Origin: Gp6-AA40 sp035649635
GTDB taxonomy: Bacteria; Acidobacteriota; Vicinamibacteria; Vicinamibacterales; UBA2999
NCBI GenBank assembly: GCA_035649635.1
Contig: DASRJE010000036.1
Location: forward strand, 1 to 64,000
Length of the DNA: 64,000 nucleotides
Direction of reading: 5' to 3'
Of this stretch, positions 44,679-53,261 are shown in pieces. Below the pieces are notes generated by a model. The model did no database searches. It was not told where the DNA came from and saw only the letters and a list, made by a program, of their open reading frames with translations. Position numbers and translations under genes: made by a program. The stretch's first letter is position 1, and every line of letters begins with the position of its first letter.

Positions 44679-44691
44679 AACTGAACGCAGT

Positions 44692-44743
44692 CAACTCCCA
44701 ACTCCCAACTTCCAAGATCGATTTTCTTGGGAGTTGGGAGTTG
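44692..44743. terminator. Perfect 17-bp hairpin between convergent genes
   Basis: CAACTCCCAACTCCCAA (44692-44708) and its exact complement TTGGGAGTTGGGAGTTG (44727-44743) with an 18-nt loop. Built from the AACTCCC heptamer; lies between cytochrome c and the small membrane protein, so it probably terminates both. Confidence 0.7.
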
Positions 44744-44764
44744 GAGGTTGGGCGTTAATTCTTT

Positions 44765-45022
44765 TTACAGCCCCAGCCACGACATCGGGCCCGCCGATCG
44801 GCCCATGACGCCGACGACGAGAAATGCGATGCCACTGGCGATCGCGGACACAATCGGCACAAACAGGCTGACAAACGCCGAGACAGCTGGCGCCGTGTCA
44901 CCGTGCGCAAATTGCACCTGCGCGAGCGATTCGTGGATGGTTCGATCGTGAAGCTTGCGGACCAGCGTGACGAAGCCGGTGCCGACGAGCAGGATTCCAA
45001 ACGCCAAAGTAACGAAGTTCAT
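44765..45022 (-). CDS. Small membrane protein, two TM segments
   Basis: 85 residues. Two hydrophobic segments (NFVTLAFGILLVGTGFVTLV and SLFVPIVSAIASGIAFLVVG) separated by a polar stretch. No family recognised. Convergent with the cytochrome c gene. Could be a lipid-bilayer-associated accessory protein; coding nature rests on the conserved-looking TM pattern only. Confidence 0.5.
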   Translation of the reverse strand: MNFVTLAFGILLVGTGFVTLVRKLHDRTIHESLAQVQFAHGDTAPAVSAFVSLFVPIVSAIASGIAFLVVGVMGRSAGPMSWLGL

Positions 45023-45250
45023 TGCCCCTCCACTGCCTGGACCGCTATGCGGCTCGGTTGCGTGAATCTGGCTCGGTCGTGTCCACGCTTAGCGGTCCTG
45101 GCGCGCGCAGCGCGCCAAAAAGATACTGGCAACCAGTCAAGGGCTCCGCGGGATGTTTCACAGCGGAACCCCTTGCCTGGTTGGACGGTGGGTCTTACGG
45201 ATTGGTTCGTGACAATCTGATGACCCGCTGAAGCTACGGCGGGCACGCAC
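45023..45250. other. Intergenic region with short repeats
   Basis: No gene recognised. It contains TGGCGCGC/GCGCGCCA (45096-45115 region) and a CCCGCTGAAGCTACGGCGGG element near 45225, both REP-like. Confidence 0.5.
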
Positions 45251-47707
45251 TCACTCGGCGCGCAGCGCTTCGACCGGGTCGAGCGCGGCGGCGCGACGGG
45301 CCGGCAGATAACTGGCCAGCACGGCCGCAGTACCAAGAACGAGCGACACGGCGCCATACGTCGCGCCGTCGAGCGGGCTCACGTTGAACAGCATCGAGGC
45401 CATCAGTCTCGTGACGCCCGCGGCCACTCCGACGCCAACAGCGATACCGATGGCGGCGAGCACGAGTCCGTGCCGCACGAACATCCGTCTGACTTGATTG
45501 TGATCGATGCCCAGCGCCATCCGGATCCCGATTTCGCGGGTACGTTGTGAGACTGCGTACGAGATCACGCCGTAGATCCCGATGAGACCGAGCAGCAGCG
45601 CCATCCCGCCCGCGATCGCCAGCATCACCAGGGCGAACGTCGTACGTGCCATTGATCGCTCGTACACCTCCTGCAACGTTCGCACGAGCGCGAGAGGAAG
45701 AGAACCATTCACCGACCAGACGGCCTGGCGCACCTGCGCGAGAAAGGCGTCCGTGCTCGTGCGCTCGCTTCGCACGACATACGTCAGTGACCGCGTCACA
45801 AAACGTTCCTGACCCCAGAACTTCGACATCAAGAACGGCCAGTAGACGATAGTCGGCGCTGGTTCGTGAACACCGTTGTCATACATGTTCCCGACGACAC
45901 CCACGATTTCGCGCCAGTGGTCGAGCGAGGCTACACGGATCCGCTTGCCGAGTGCCGCCTGGGAACCGCCCCACAGTTCGCGCGCCAGGTTCTCCGAGAT
46001 CACCGCGACGTGACGGTCGTCGAACACATCGGTCCACGTGAAGTCCCGTCCGGCGACGAGCGGCGTGCCGACGGTCCGAAAGTATTCAGGCGAGATCATC
46101 TTGAACCGGCGAATCGGCGGAATCTGTCCCGGGTCGTACGCCTTGTCCTCCGCAACGACGGGATCGTTGGGATCGAATCCTTCGAGTGGTGCCGAGTTGA
46201 CCATTGCCGCAGATTCGACACCGGGGATCGCTGCGACCTTCTCCAGGATCTCGTTGTAGGAGCGAGCTACGCGTTCGCCATCGGCCTCGACGGATTCCGG
46301 TATCGACACCCGTAACATCTGCACCTCGCCGGGGCGCGTAAAGCCAGGTTGCACGTTGCGCAAGGTTTGGAACGTTCGAATCATGAGACCCGACGCCACC
46401 AGCAACACCAGGGCAAGCGCAACCTGCACGATCACCAGCGCGCTTCGGGCCCGGTGCCGTTCCCGGCTGTGGCTGGACGTGCGACTGCTGCCGCGAAGTG
46501 CAGTCACCAGATGAGGCCCGCTGTACTTCAGTATGGGAATGGCGCCAAAGAACAAGCCTGACAACAGCGACGCCATCAAGGTGAATACGAGAACGACCGG
46601 ATCGATCGTGATCTCGCGCAGACGGGGTAGCGTTTCTGGCCCGATGGCGAGAAGGAGTTTGAGCGCGCCATAGGCGACCGCGAGCCCCAGCACTCCACCC
46701 ATGAGCCCAAGCAGCAGGCTCTCCTGCAGGAGTTCTCGCGCGATACGCCGCCAGCCTGCGCCGAGTGCCGCTCGCGTCGCCAGTTCCTGCTGTCGTCCCT
46801 CGACCCGTACGAGCAGAAGGTTGGCGACGTTGGCGCATGCAATGAGCAGCACAACACCGATGGTGCCCATCAGTACCCACAGCGTGTCGGTGATGTCGCC
46901 GACAATGTCCTGTTTGAGTTGTGTGAGTGCGGGCCCAATTCGAGCACTCTCGAACACCTTCCGATCCAGTCCCATCGGGGCCGGCCACGCTTTGAGCCAG
47001 ATGGGAAGCATGCGGCCGACATCCGCATTGGCCTGCTGTAAGGTCACGCCTGGTCGGAGCCGGGCTACACCCTGAAAGCTGAAATTTCCGAGAAATACTC
47101 GACCGCGATCGAAGCGCAGGGGGACGAGGACGTCTGCCTCCTCGTCGAGAAACTGAAATCGGTCGGGCATGACTCCGATCACGGTGTAGGGCTTGGCATC
47201 GATCGTCAGTGTTCGACCAACGACCGATGAGTCACCACCAAATCGGCGATGCCAGTACCCGGGCATCAGCATGACGGTGTCCGGACTACCGGGAGTGTCG
47301 TCCTCCCGAGAAAACCACCGGCCAAGGGCGGGCGCCACGCCGAGGGCCTGTAACGTGCCATCGGTGAGCCTGATACTTCGCACCTGTTCTGGTTCGGATT
47401 GCCCCGTGATCGTCACCCCGCCGCTCGCCCACACACCGAACTCGCGAAAGGTTTGACTCTCCTCCCGGTAGGTAAAGTGCATCGTCGGGGAGACGTTCAA
47501 CTTTGGAAGGTTGACGCCCGGCGCGGAATGCCACACGCCAACCAGTTCATGAGCGTCGGGATACGGCAACGGCTTGATGAGGACGCCGTTCATGACACTG
47601 AAAACTGCCGTGTTGGCGCCGATGCCAATCGCCAGCGTAACGAGCGCGATAGCCGTGAACATCGGGGCGCGTGTGAACCGTCGCAGGACTGGCGGAATCG
47701 GAGCCAT
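45251..47707 (-). CDS. ADOP-like FtsX/MacB permease, second copy
   Basis: 818 residues. N-terminal TM (TAIALVTLAIGIGANTAVFS), periplasmic MacB domain (SQTFREFGVWASGGVTITGQ, PYTVIGVMPDRFQFLDEEAD), FtsX block (LIACANVANLLLVRVEGRQQ with ELATRAALGAGWRRIARELL), second periplasmic domain, and C-terminal FtsX block (SQRTREIGIRMALGIDHNQV) ending DPVEALRAE, the standard ADOP terminus. This copy fits the family consensus more closely than the copy at 26951. No ATPase or PadR regulator adjacent. Substrate unknown. Confidence 0.9.
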   Translation of the reverse strand: MAPIPPVLRRFTRAPMFTAIALVTLAIGIGANTAVFSVMNGVLIKPLPYPDAHELVGVWHSAPGVNLPKLNVSPTMHFTYREESQTFREFGVWASGGVTITGQSEPEQVRSIRLTDGTLQALGVAPALGRWFSREDDTPGSPDTVMLMPGYWHRRFGGDSSVVGRTLTIDAKPYTVIGVMPDRFQFLDEEADVLVPLRFDRGRVFLGNFSFQGVARLRPGVTLQQANADVGRMLPIWLKAWPAPMGLDRKVFESARIGPALTQLKQDIVGDITDTLWVLMGTIGVVLLIACANVANLLLVRVEGRQQELATRAALGAGWRRIARELLQESLLLGLMGGVLGLAVAYGALKLLLAIGPETLPRLREITIDPVVLVFTLMASLLSGLFFGAIPILKYSGPHLVTALRGSSRTSSHSRERHRARSALVIVQVALALVLLVASGLMIRTFQTLRNVQPGFTRPGEVQMLRVSIPESVEADGERVARSYNEILEKVAAIPGVESAAMVNSAPLEGFDPNDPVVAEDKAYDPGQIPPIRRFKMISPEYFRTVGTPLVAGRDFTWTDVFDDRHVAVISENLARELWGGSQAALGKRIRVASLDHWREIVGVVGNMYDNGVHEPAPTIVYWPFLMSKFWGQERFVTRSLTYVVRSERTSTDAFLAQVRQAVWSVNGSLPLALVRTLQEVYERSMARTTFALVMLAIAGGMALLLGLIGIYGVISYAVSQRTREIGIRMALGIDHNQVRRMFVRHGLVLAAIGIAVGVGVAAGVTRLMASMLFNVSPLDGATYGAVSLVLGTAAVLASYLPARRAAALDPVEALRAE

Positions 47708-47757
47708 ATCGTCTACTTACGACAACGCTGCGGCAAGGTTCCGGTTAACAGGCAGGC

Positions 47758-48066
47758 TCAGCGACGGCTGAGATCATGGCGCACGATGCGCTGCTGAATG
47801 TCGTCCGCGCGCTGGCTGGCGCGGAACTCGATGATGCGGAATTCAGCGAGCTTATGCGCGTAGAACGGGTCCTCGGCCACGATTGTTTCGATTTGGCTGC
47901 GGCTTTCGCCGACGGCCAGGATGATGCCACCGTCGCGCGGAATCTTGCGCCCCGAGACCAGAAAGTGACCGGCCGCGTAGTACTTCTTCAGGAACCTGAC
48001 GTGAGCCGCCATGTGCGCGTCGATTCGTGCGAGATCGACCTTGTAGATCAGTTCGATGACAAACAT
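47758..48066 (-). CDS. YciI-like family protein
   Basis: 102 residues, the length of YciI proteins. Pattern MFVIELIYKVDLARIDAHMA, with RIDAHMAAHVRFLKKYYAAG and VSGRKIPRDGGIILAVGES, includes the His-Asp and HxxFL features of the ferredoxin-like YciI fold. Role unknown; several members are thought to have an enzymatic active site based on the conserved His/Asp. Two genes on, with a 19-bp spacer, is a metallophosphoesterase on the same strand. Confidence 0.8.
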   Translation of the reverse strand: MFVIELIYKVDLARIDAHMAAHVRFLKKYYAAGHFLVSGRKIPRDGGIILAVGESRSQIETIVAEDPFYAHKLAEFRIIEFRASQRADDIQQRIVRHDLSRR

Positions 48067-48084
48067 AGATGGATAGCCCGCCGC

Positions 48085-48858
48085 TTAGAACGAAACCCGC
48101 GTGAACACCTTGAGGATGTCGTCTTCTGCCGGAGGCTGCACAAGGGAATCTGCTAATTCGCAGGCTTGTGGGTACTCTGTTTGACGGATCTGCTCTCCGG
48201 CACGCTGGAGGTCGTACGGCGTGTTCCGCAGCTCGACACCGGGACCAAGGAGCAGCCAGTCGGCGCCTGTCGTTCCAAACGGCATTCCTACACTCCCGGC
48301 GTTGACGACACGCGTGGCGCCGATCATCCGGTCGAACTGCATGTGTGTGTGCCCGCAGATCACGACATCCGCGTCGAGACCTTCGAAGACCGGCAGCAGA
48401 ACCTCTTCCGGCGTGAGACGAGTAAAAGCGTCGGTCTCGCTGTGCGGTGTGGCATGACAGAAGAGCACCTTCCCGACACCGGGGATCTCGAGACGCAGTG
48501 TCCTCGGCCAGCTTGCCATCGCACGGGCATGATCCGGCAGCACTTGCCGGGCGCTCCACCGCACCACTTCTTTCAGCGGTTCCGGTAGCGGGTAGCCTGA
48601 CGTCGTTCCCCAATACGTGACAGCGCTGGGATCGGATGCATCGATCTGCGCCAGCATGCCCAGTTCACCGTTGCCATGAACGAACTGCGCCGGGATATCG
48701 AGGGAGAGGATGCGCGCGAGCGTCTCACGCATCATCGGACCGGGGACGATGTCGCCACCGAACACGATCAGGTCGACGCGCGCGTCACGAACCTCTTCGA
48801 GTACGGCCTCGAAGGCCGGCAGGTTCGCGTGGATGTCGCACAGCGCCGCGACCCGCAT
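48085..48858 (-). CDS. Metallophosphoesterase (calcineurin-like)
   Basis: 257 residues. Metal-binding blocks: CDIHANLPAFEAVLEEV (D-x-H), DLIVFGGDIVPGP (GD), QFVHGNGELG (GNxE form of the GNH motif), and CGHTHMQFDRMIGATRVVN (GHTH). The N-terminal opening MRVAALCDIHANLPAFEAV is that of YfcE-like phosphodiesterases. Cytosolic. Phosphodiester substrate unknown. Lies 7 bp from the class II aldolase gene on the same strand. Confidence 0.85.
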   Translation of the reverse strand: MRVAALCDIHANLPAFEAVLEEVRDARVDLIVFGGDIVPGPMMRETLARILSLDIPAQFVHGNGELGMLAQIDASDPSAVTYWGTTSGYPLPEPLKEVVRWSARQVLPDHARAMASWPRTLRLEIPGVGKVLFCHATPHSETDAFTRLTPEEVLLPVFEGLDADVVICGHTHMQFDRMIGATRVVNAGSVGMPFGTTGADWLLLGPGVELRNTPYDLQRAGEQIRQTEYPQACELADSLVQPPAEDDILKVFTRVSF

Positions 48859-48865
48859 GACTGAC

Positions 48866-49672
48866 CTACTTCAGTGACGCGACCTTGCGTTTCCAGAGAT
48901 CCCAGGCGCGCGCGTACTCGCCGGTGTCGCTCATACGCAGCTTCGCCTCGTCGGCCTCCACGTAGGTGATTTTCCCACCGAGCGCGATCGCCTGAGCCTG
49001 GGCCCTGGCGTTGACATCCAGGTACACACTGCGTCCGACGACTGTGGGAATCGAGCCGCCGACAACGACGGCGCCGTGGCCACGCATGAGAGCCGCCGAC
49101 TTCTGACCCAGGCTCTGGGCCAGCGCTTTTCCCAGTTTCGCGTCTCTCACCAGCAAGTCGGTGAGCCCCGCCGCCTTGCGGATGTCGAAGACCGGCACGC
49201 CTTCTGCCACGAAGGCGGCCATGTGATACATCGCCCGGAGCGGCACGTCGGAATCGGCAAATGGAATCAGCGACGCGGTGTGGCAGTGCACGACGGCGCG
49301 CACATCCGGCCGCGCACGATAGATTTCGCTGTGGATGAAACGCTCGAGATAGGACGGGCGATCGCCCGCGTTGATCGCCTGCCCATCGAGGTCGTGCTCC
49401 AGGATATCGGCAGCCATCACCAGCTCCGGCGCCATCGATCTCGCAAGCAGGAATCGATCGGGCTTCGCCGTGCTGCGCACGCTGATGTGCCCCATGGCAT
49501 CGAGCACACCCTCCATCGCGAGGATTCGATTTCCAGCGACGAGATCCTCGACGAGAGGATCGGCGGTGGCCGCGCGGGTGGAAGCACCGCCCTGAGGCCA
49601 CGCCGTGCGCGGCCAGGAAAGTGCGATGACACCAGACGAGCATGCGATCAGGAACTGGCGGCGATTCGTCAT
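48866..49672 (-). CDS. Tat-exported class II aldolase/adducin-fold protein
   Basis: 268 residues. The N-terminus has a twin-arginine signal (NRRQFLIACSSGVIALSWPR, Arg4-Arg5). The class II aldolase zinc ligands are present: H129 and H131 in RAVVHCHT, and H199 in RGHGAVVVGG; a Glu at 116 in HSEIYR sits in the position of the catalytic residue. The fold is normally cytosolic (fuculose/rhamnulose aldolases). The Tat signal implies periplasmic action. No sugar-degradation neighbour is seen. Confidence 0.75.
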   Translation of the reverse strand: MTNRRQFLIACSSGVIALSWPRTAWPQGGASTRAATADPLVEDLVAGNRILAMEGVLDAMGHISVRSTAKPDRFLLARSMAPELVMAADILEHDLDGQAINAGDRPSYLERFIHSEIYRARPDVRAVVHCHTASLIPFADSDVPLRAMYHMAAFVAEGVPVFDIRKAAGLTDLLVRDAKLGKALAQSLGQKSAALMRGHGAVVVGGSIPTVVGRSVYLDVNARAQAQAIALGGKITYVEADEAKLRMSDTGEYARAWDLWKRKVASLK

Positions 49673-49678
49673 AGTGTC

Positions 49679-49705
49679 GGCGAGTCTAAAGACTCGCCGC
49701 TACGG
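49679..49705. repeat. REP-like palindrome
   Basis: GGCGAGTC/GACTCGCC around TAAA, followed by GCTACGG, just upstream of the class II aldolase start. Confidence 0.65.
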
Positions 49706-49724
49706 GATCAAGAGCAGCGACAAA

Positions 49725-49775
49725 GACACCGGGTGTGATTTCCTCGCGCCACGTGTGGAAATCACACCCGGTGTC
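49725..49775. terminator. Perfect 19-bp inverted repeat after the PQQ-type dehydrogenase
   Basis: GACACCGGGTGTGATTTCC (49725-49743) and its exact complement GGAAATCACACCCGGTGTC (49757-49775) with a 13-nt loop. It overlaps the TGA stop of the dehydrogenase. The longest perfect stem in this window; probable terminator or mobile repeat. Confidence 0.7.
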
Positions 49776-51486
49776 ATGGCAGCGCGAACACGTACAGCGC
49801 GTTGTAGCCGCGATTGGGTTTGATTCCAGCCTGATCCATCAGCCCGCCGCTCAGCGCGCCGCTGCCGGTGAGCACGGCAATATATTGCTTGCCGTTCACC
49901 GAATAAGTGATCGTGCTGTTCTGCACCGGCCCACCCAGCGTCTGCTCCCACAGCGTCTTCCCGCTCTCGGCATCGAACGCACGGAACTTCTGATCGAGAT
50001 CGCCCCAGAAGACGACGTTGCCCGCCGTGGTCAGCACGGCGCCGTTGCTCGGCGCCCGGCCAGTGAAGATCGGCTTCATCTCGCCGGTGGACATGTTGAT
50101 CTTCATCAACCCGGCCCACGTGTTCGGATCCGACCCGGGCCGCGGAATGCCGCCGCGTTTCTCGCGCGGCTCGCCCTTCGGACCTTCCGAGGTCATGTCG
50201 AGGCAGTTCTCGACATACGGGACGAACAACGAATTGACCCCGGGATGGTATGCCGTCGGCCAGTAGCTGCGCGTGTTCCAGTAACAGATCACCCGGCGCT
50301 CGGACGGCCCGTTGAACAGCTTGCTCTTGTTGAGCGAGACACGGCCGGTCTTGCCATCGACATTCGAGATCAGGAAGTCCGGGGTGTCGAATGGAAACGG
50401 ATTGGCCCAGAGAAACTGACCGGTGCCGCGATCGACGACAAAGATGCCTCCGCCTTCACCGACCATCACGGCGACATCGCGCTGCTCGCCGCGCTTGACA
50501 TCAGGATTGAACCACTTCACGAACTTCGGATTCGGATTGAAAGCGGTGCGCAGAAGCGTGCGCTCGTTGGCGTAGTCCTCGTCCCAATCGTCGCCAGGCA
50601 AGTGCTGATAGTACCAGCGCAACTTGCCCGTGTCGGGGTCGAGCGCGATCGTCGAGTTGCTGTAAAGATCGGCAGGCGACTCGGTCGGGATCGCGTTGCT
50701 GTTGCCGCCGTGACGGTTGGCGCGCGTGTTCGGCGTCGGATTCGCCACGCCCCAATAGACCAGGCGCCTGACCGGGTCGTATCCACCGGGCAGCGCCCAT
50801 GTCGACGCCGCCCGCGTCTCATCTGGCGCGCCCGCCCACGTGTCGCCACCGGGCTCGTTCGATGCCGCCGCCGTGTAGAAGCGCCAGACTTCCTTGCCCG
50901 TCTTCGCGTCGTGGGCGGCGATATAGCAGTCGGCGCGACGCGGGGCACACGCCCGACCGCTCAACACTTTCCCTTCGACGACGATCACACCGGCCGTCAG
51001 CCGCCCTGACGACTTGGTCTCCCAGCGCAACTCGCCGGTGCGCGCATCGAGCGCTTCGATGAAACCATCGGGGGTGCTGTTGAACACCATGTCGTCGTAG
51101 ATCGCGATCGTCTTCGATCGTGACGCGCCGTTCGCCCGCTTGTGTTCCCAGATCACCGTCCCCGTCGCCGCATCGATCGCCTGAACGGCATTGCCCGGCA
51201 TCAACATGTACATGACGCCGCGGTACACGATGGGAATGCCTTCGTGCGCGCCGGCCGGGAGTTCCTTCTTGAACACCTCGCGCAGCTGGGCCACATTCTT
51301 CGTCGTGATCTGGTTGAGCGGGCTGAACCGCTGCGAATCGTAGGTGCGGCTGAACATCAGCCAGTCGTTGGCGCTCGGCTTCAGCAGCATCTCCTCGGTC
51401 ACCGGAGGAAAGGCTGCCGGCTGCTGCGCGCGAACGAACGTCGCGGCGACCGCGGCAAAAACGATTGCAGACGCGAGGCGTTTCAT
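49774..51486 (-). CDS. PQQ-type beta-propeller dehydrogenase
   Basis: 570 residues from ATG 51486; signal peptide RLASAIVFAAVAATFVRA. Eight-bladed quinoprotein alcohol dehydrogenase-like propeller: repeats of DAATGTVIWEHKRAN, DARTGELRWETKSSG, DAKTGKEVWRFYTAA, DPDTGKLRWYYQHLPGDDWD. The PGDDWDED stretch includes the usual catalytic Asp region. A Cys pair in RACAPRRADCYIAAH is present, but no adjacent Cys-Cys pair was seen. Periplasmic. PQQ biosynthesis genes are not in this window. Confidence 0.82.
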   Translation of the reverse strand: MKRLASAIVFAAVAATFVRAQQPAAFPPVTEEMLLKPSANDWLMFSRTYDSQRFSPLNQITTKNVAQLREVFKKELPAGAHEGIPIVYRGVMYMLMPGNAVQAIDAATGTVIWEHKRANGASRSKTIAIYDDMVFNSTPDGFIEALDARTGELRWETKSSGRLTAGVIVVEGKVLSGRACAPRRADCYIAAHDAKTGKEVWRFYTAAASNEPGGDTWAGAPDETRAASTWALPGGYDPVRRLVYWGVANPTPNTRANRHGGNSNAIPTESPADLYSNSTIALDPDTGKLRWYYQHLPGDDWDEDYANERTLLRTAFNPNPKFVKWFNPDVKRGEQRDVAVMVGEGGGIFVVDRGTGQFLWANPFPFDTPDFLISNVDGKTGRVSLNKSKLFNGPSERRVICYWNTRSYWPTAYHPGVNSLFVPYVENCLDMTSEGPKGEPREKRGGIPRPGSDPNTWAGLMKINMSTGEMKPIFTGRAPSNGAVLTTAGNVVFWGDLDQKFRAFDAESGKTLWEQTLGGPVQNSTITYSVNGKQYIAVLTGSGALSGGLMDQAGIKPNRGYNALYVFALP

Positions 51487-51502
51487 TGGAGTTCCCCCGA
51501 AA

Positions 51503-51527
51503 GTCCGGCTAAAGCCGGACACTACGG
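51503..51527. repeat. REP element with ACACTACGG tail
   Basis: GTCCGGCTAAAGCCGGAC plus tail ACTACGG between the PQQ gene start and the FMN oxidase end. The FMN oxidase TAG stop (51522-51524) comes from this tail. Confidence 0.75.
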
Positions 51528-52763
51528 CTGCCGGTTAACGATGTAGTTCGCCGTGATGCTGGAGATCGTTGTGACTCCCGATTGCCGCATGATCAGTTGC
51601 AGCTCGCGCCGCAGGATATCGAGCACGGTCTCGACGCCCTGCTGTCCAAACGACGCGAGCCCCCACATGTACGGACGGCCTACTCCGACCGCTGTGGCAC
51701 CAAGCGCCAGCGCCTTGAAGATATCCGTCCCGCGGCGCACTCCGCCATCGACGAGGATCGGCGCGCGACCTGCGACACCCGCCGCGACCTCGGGTACGCA
51801 TTGAACCGTCGGTCGCAGGCTGCTCTCGGCGCGGCCGCCATGGTTCGAAATGTACACGCCATCGACCCCGTTTTGTATCGCCAGCTCCGCGTCCTCGCGT
51901 GTGACGATGCCCTTGATCAGCAGCTTCATCCCGGTCGTATCCTTCAGCCGCTTGACGTAGTCCCACGTGGGCGACCCGATCTCGGGCTGCGGGTTGGCTG
52001 ATGTCGACAGCGAATTCAGCATCGGCCGGTTGCGCAGGTCTGTCAGCGGCTGGCCATTGAGATGACAGGCACCGCACTGCTGCCGGTTGCGCTGGAAAAC
52101 GCGGTTGAACTGCTCCATGTTGCGGCCGCCAAGCAGATCGACCGTGAAGACCAGCGCCGGGCAGCCGGCCGCTTCGACGCGCTTCAGCAGTTGTCGCGTC
52201 TGCCCCCACTCGTCGCGCTGATACAACTGAAACCAGACGGGCTCTCCGCGTGCCGCGTTGACCTCCTCGACAGAGGTCGTCGTCACCGTCGACAGCACCT
52301 GCAGGTGCTTCTTCGATTTTGCGGCGCGTGCGGTCGCCAGCTCACCATCGGGATTGTAGGTACGGTGACCCCCGACCGGGCTCATGAAGATCGGCGTCTC
52401 CCATGACCGGCCGAAGAGCTGAATCGATGTGTCGACCTTGCTGATATCGACGAGGCGACGCGCCCGAATCTGATAACGCTCGTACCCCTCCCTGTTCGCA
52501 CGCATCGTCGCGCCATCGTCTCCGCCGGTCGAGAGCCATGCCCAATGCCATGGGGGAAGCTTCGCCCTCGCCACGGGTTCGAAATCGAGAACAGACAAGG
52601 CGTCAGCCGCGCTCGCGATGAGGTCGTTGTCAGCGGCAGGCGCGGGTGCCTGCGCAAACACAGCACGCTCCCAACCGTCCGGCAAATTCAAATGTGGAAC
52701 GAGCGCGCTCGATGCGAAGAGCTGCAGGAATCGGCGGCGATTCCGCCGATCGATGAAAGGCAT
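51522..52763 (-). CDS. Tat-exported FMN alpha-hydroxy-acid oxidase with CxxCH motif
   Basis: 413 residues from ATG 52763. The N-terminus DRRNRRRFLQLFASSALVPH is a Tat signal. FMN alpha-hydroxy-acid dehydrogenase fold: Tyr181 (QLYQRD), Asp209 (TVDL), Lys284 (LLIKGI), His308 and Arg311 (SNHGGR), and GVRRGTDIFKALALGATAVG, all of the lactate/glycolate oxidase family. In the loop after strand 4, residues 230-234 are CGACH, a haem-c attachment motif. In a periplasmic protein it could be haemylated. The stop codon is repeat-derived. Likely substrate a 2-hydroxy acid such as L-lactate; inferred. Confidence 0.87.
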   Translation of the reverse strand: MPFIDRRNRRRFLQLFASSALVPHLNLPDGWERAVFAQAPAPAADNDLIASAADALSVLDFEPVARAKLPPWHWAWLSTGGDDGATMRANREGYERYQIRARRLVDISKVDTSIQLFGRSWETPIFMSPVGGHRTYNPDGELATARAAKSKKHLQVLSTVTTTSVEEVNAARGEPVWFQLYQRDEWGQTRQLLKRVEAAGCPALVFTVDLLGGRNMEQFNRVFQRNRQQCGACHLNGQPLTDLRNRPMLNSLSTSANPQPEIGSPTWDYVKRLKDTTGMKLLIKGIVTREDAELAIQNGVDGVYISNHGGRAESSLRPTVQCVPEVAAGVAGRAPILVDGGVRRGTDIFKALALGATAVGVGRPYMWGLASFGQQGVETVLDILRRELQLIMRQSGVTTISSITANYIVNRQP

Positions 52764-52779
52764 AGTCGCGTGATTGTAC

Positions 52780-52805
52780 GCGAGGGCTGAAGCCCTCGCT
52801 CTACG
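52780..52805. repeat. REP-like palindrome
   Basis: Perfect stem GCGAGGGCT/AGCCCTCGC around GA, tail TCTACG, between DUF6152 and FMN-oxidase genes. Confidence 0.75.
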
Positions 52806-52812
52806 TCCGCCG

Positions 52813-53229
52813 CTATTTACCAGCTTCGGGGTCCTTGGGCGCACCGGTGCCTGAGGATCCCATGAACAAGCGCTTGCCATCGGGCAGGATCAGGTCCGCG
52901 CCGTTGGCACGATTGGCCCCGTTCTTCGCCTGATAGCCCTCGATGGTGATCTCGGTGCCCGGCGCCAGCGAGTTCTTCGTGAACCCTCGGCGAACGAGCG
53001 TGTTTGGCGTACCGCCTTCGATCATCCAACGCGTCACGGTGCCGTCGGGATTCTTGACGTCGAGGTGAATCCAACTGTGCGGGTTGACCCAATCCATTTT
53101 GACGACGGTGCCCTTGAGCGTGATCGGCTTGTTGGCGTCGAACTCGGCGGCAAACGAATGATGCGCGTGCAGCGACGACACACTGATGGCCACGATTGCG
53201 CTGGCCAGTACGACTCGTGATCTAATCAT
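52813..53229 (-). CDS. DUF6152 exported protein
   Basis: 138 residues; signal VVLASAIVAISVSSLHA. DUF6152 features: AHHSFAAEFDANKPITLKGT, KMDWVNPHSWIHLDVKNPDG, GTPNTLVRRGFTKNSLAPG. The conserved HHS and NPHSWIH histidines suggest metal binding. Abundant in Acidobacteriota and alpha-proteobacteria; function not established. Lies 33 bp downstream of the next gene on the same strand. Confidence 0.83.
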   Translation of the reverse strand: MIRSRVVLASAIVAISVSSLHAHHSFAAEFDANKPITLKGTVVKMDWVNPHSWIHLDVKNPDGTVTRWMIEGGTPNTLVRRGFTKNSLAPGTEITIEGYQAKNGANRANGADLILPDGKRLFMGSSGTGAPKDPEAGK

Positions 53230-53261
53230 GGCTCTCCGGTTCCTGTCCCTGAGACTGGTGC

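Noticed and set aside
45096..45125. GC-rich hairpin followed by A-run as a plus-strand terminator
   Set aside because: The A-run is on the wrong side for a U-tract on either transcript, so it is not listed as a terminator.
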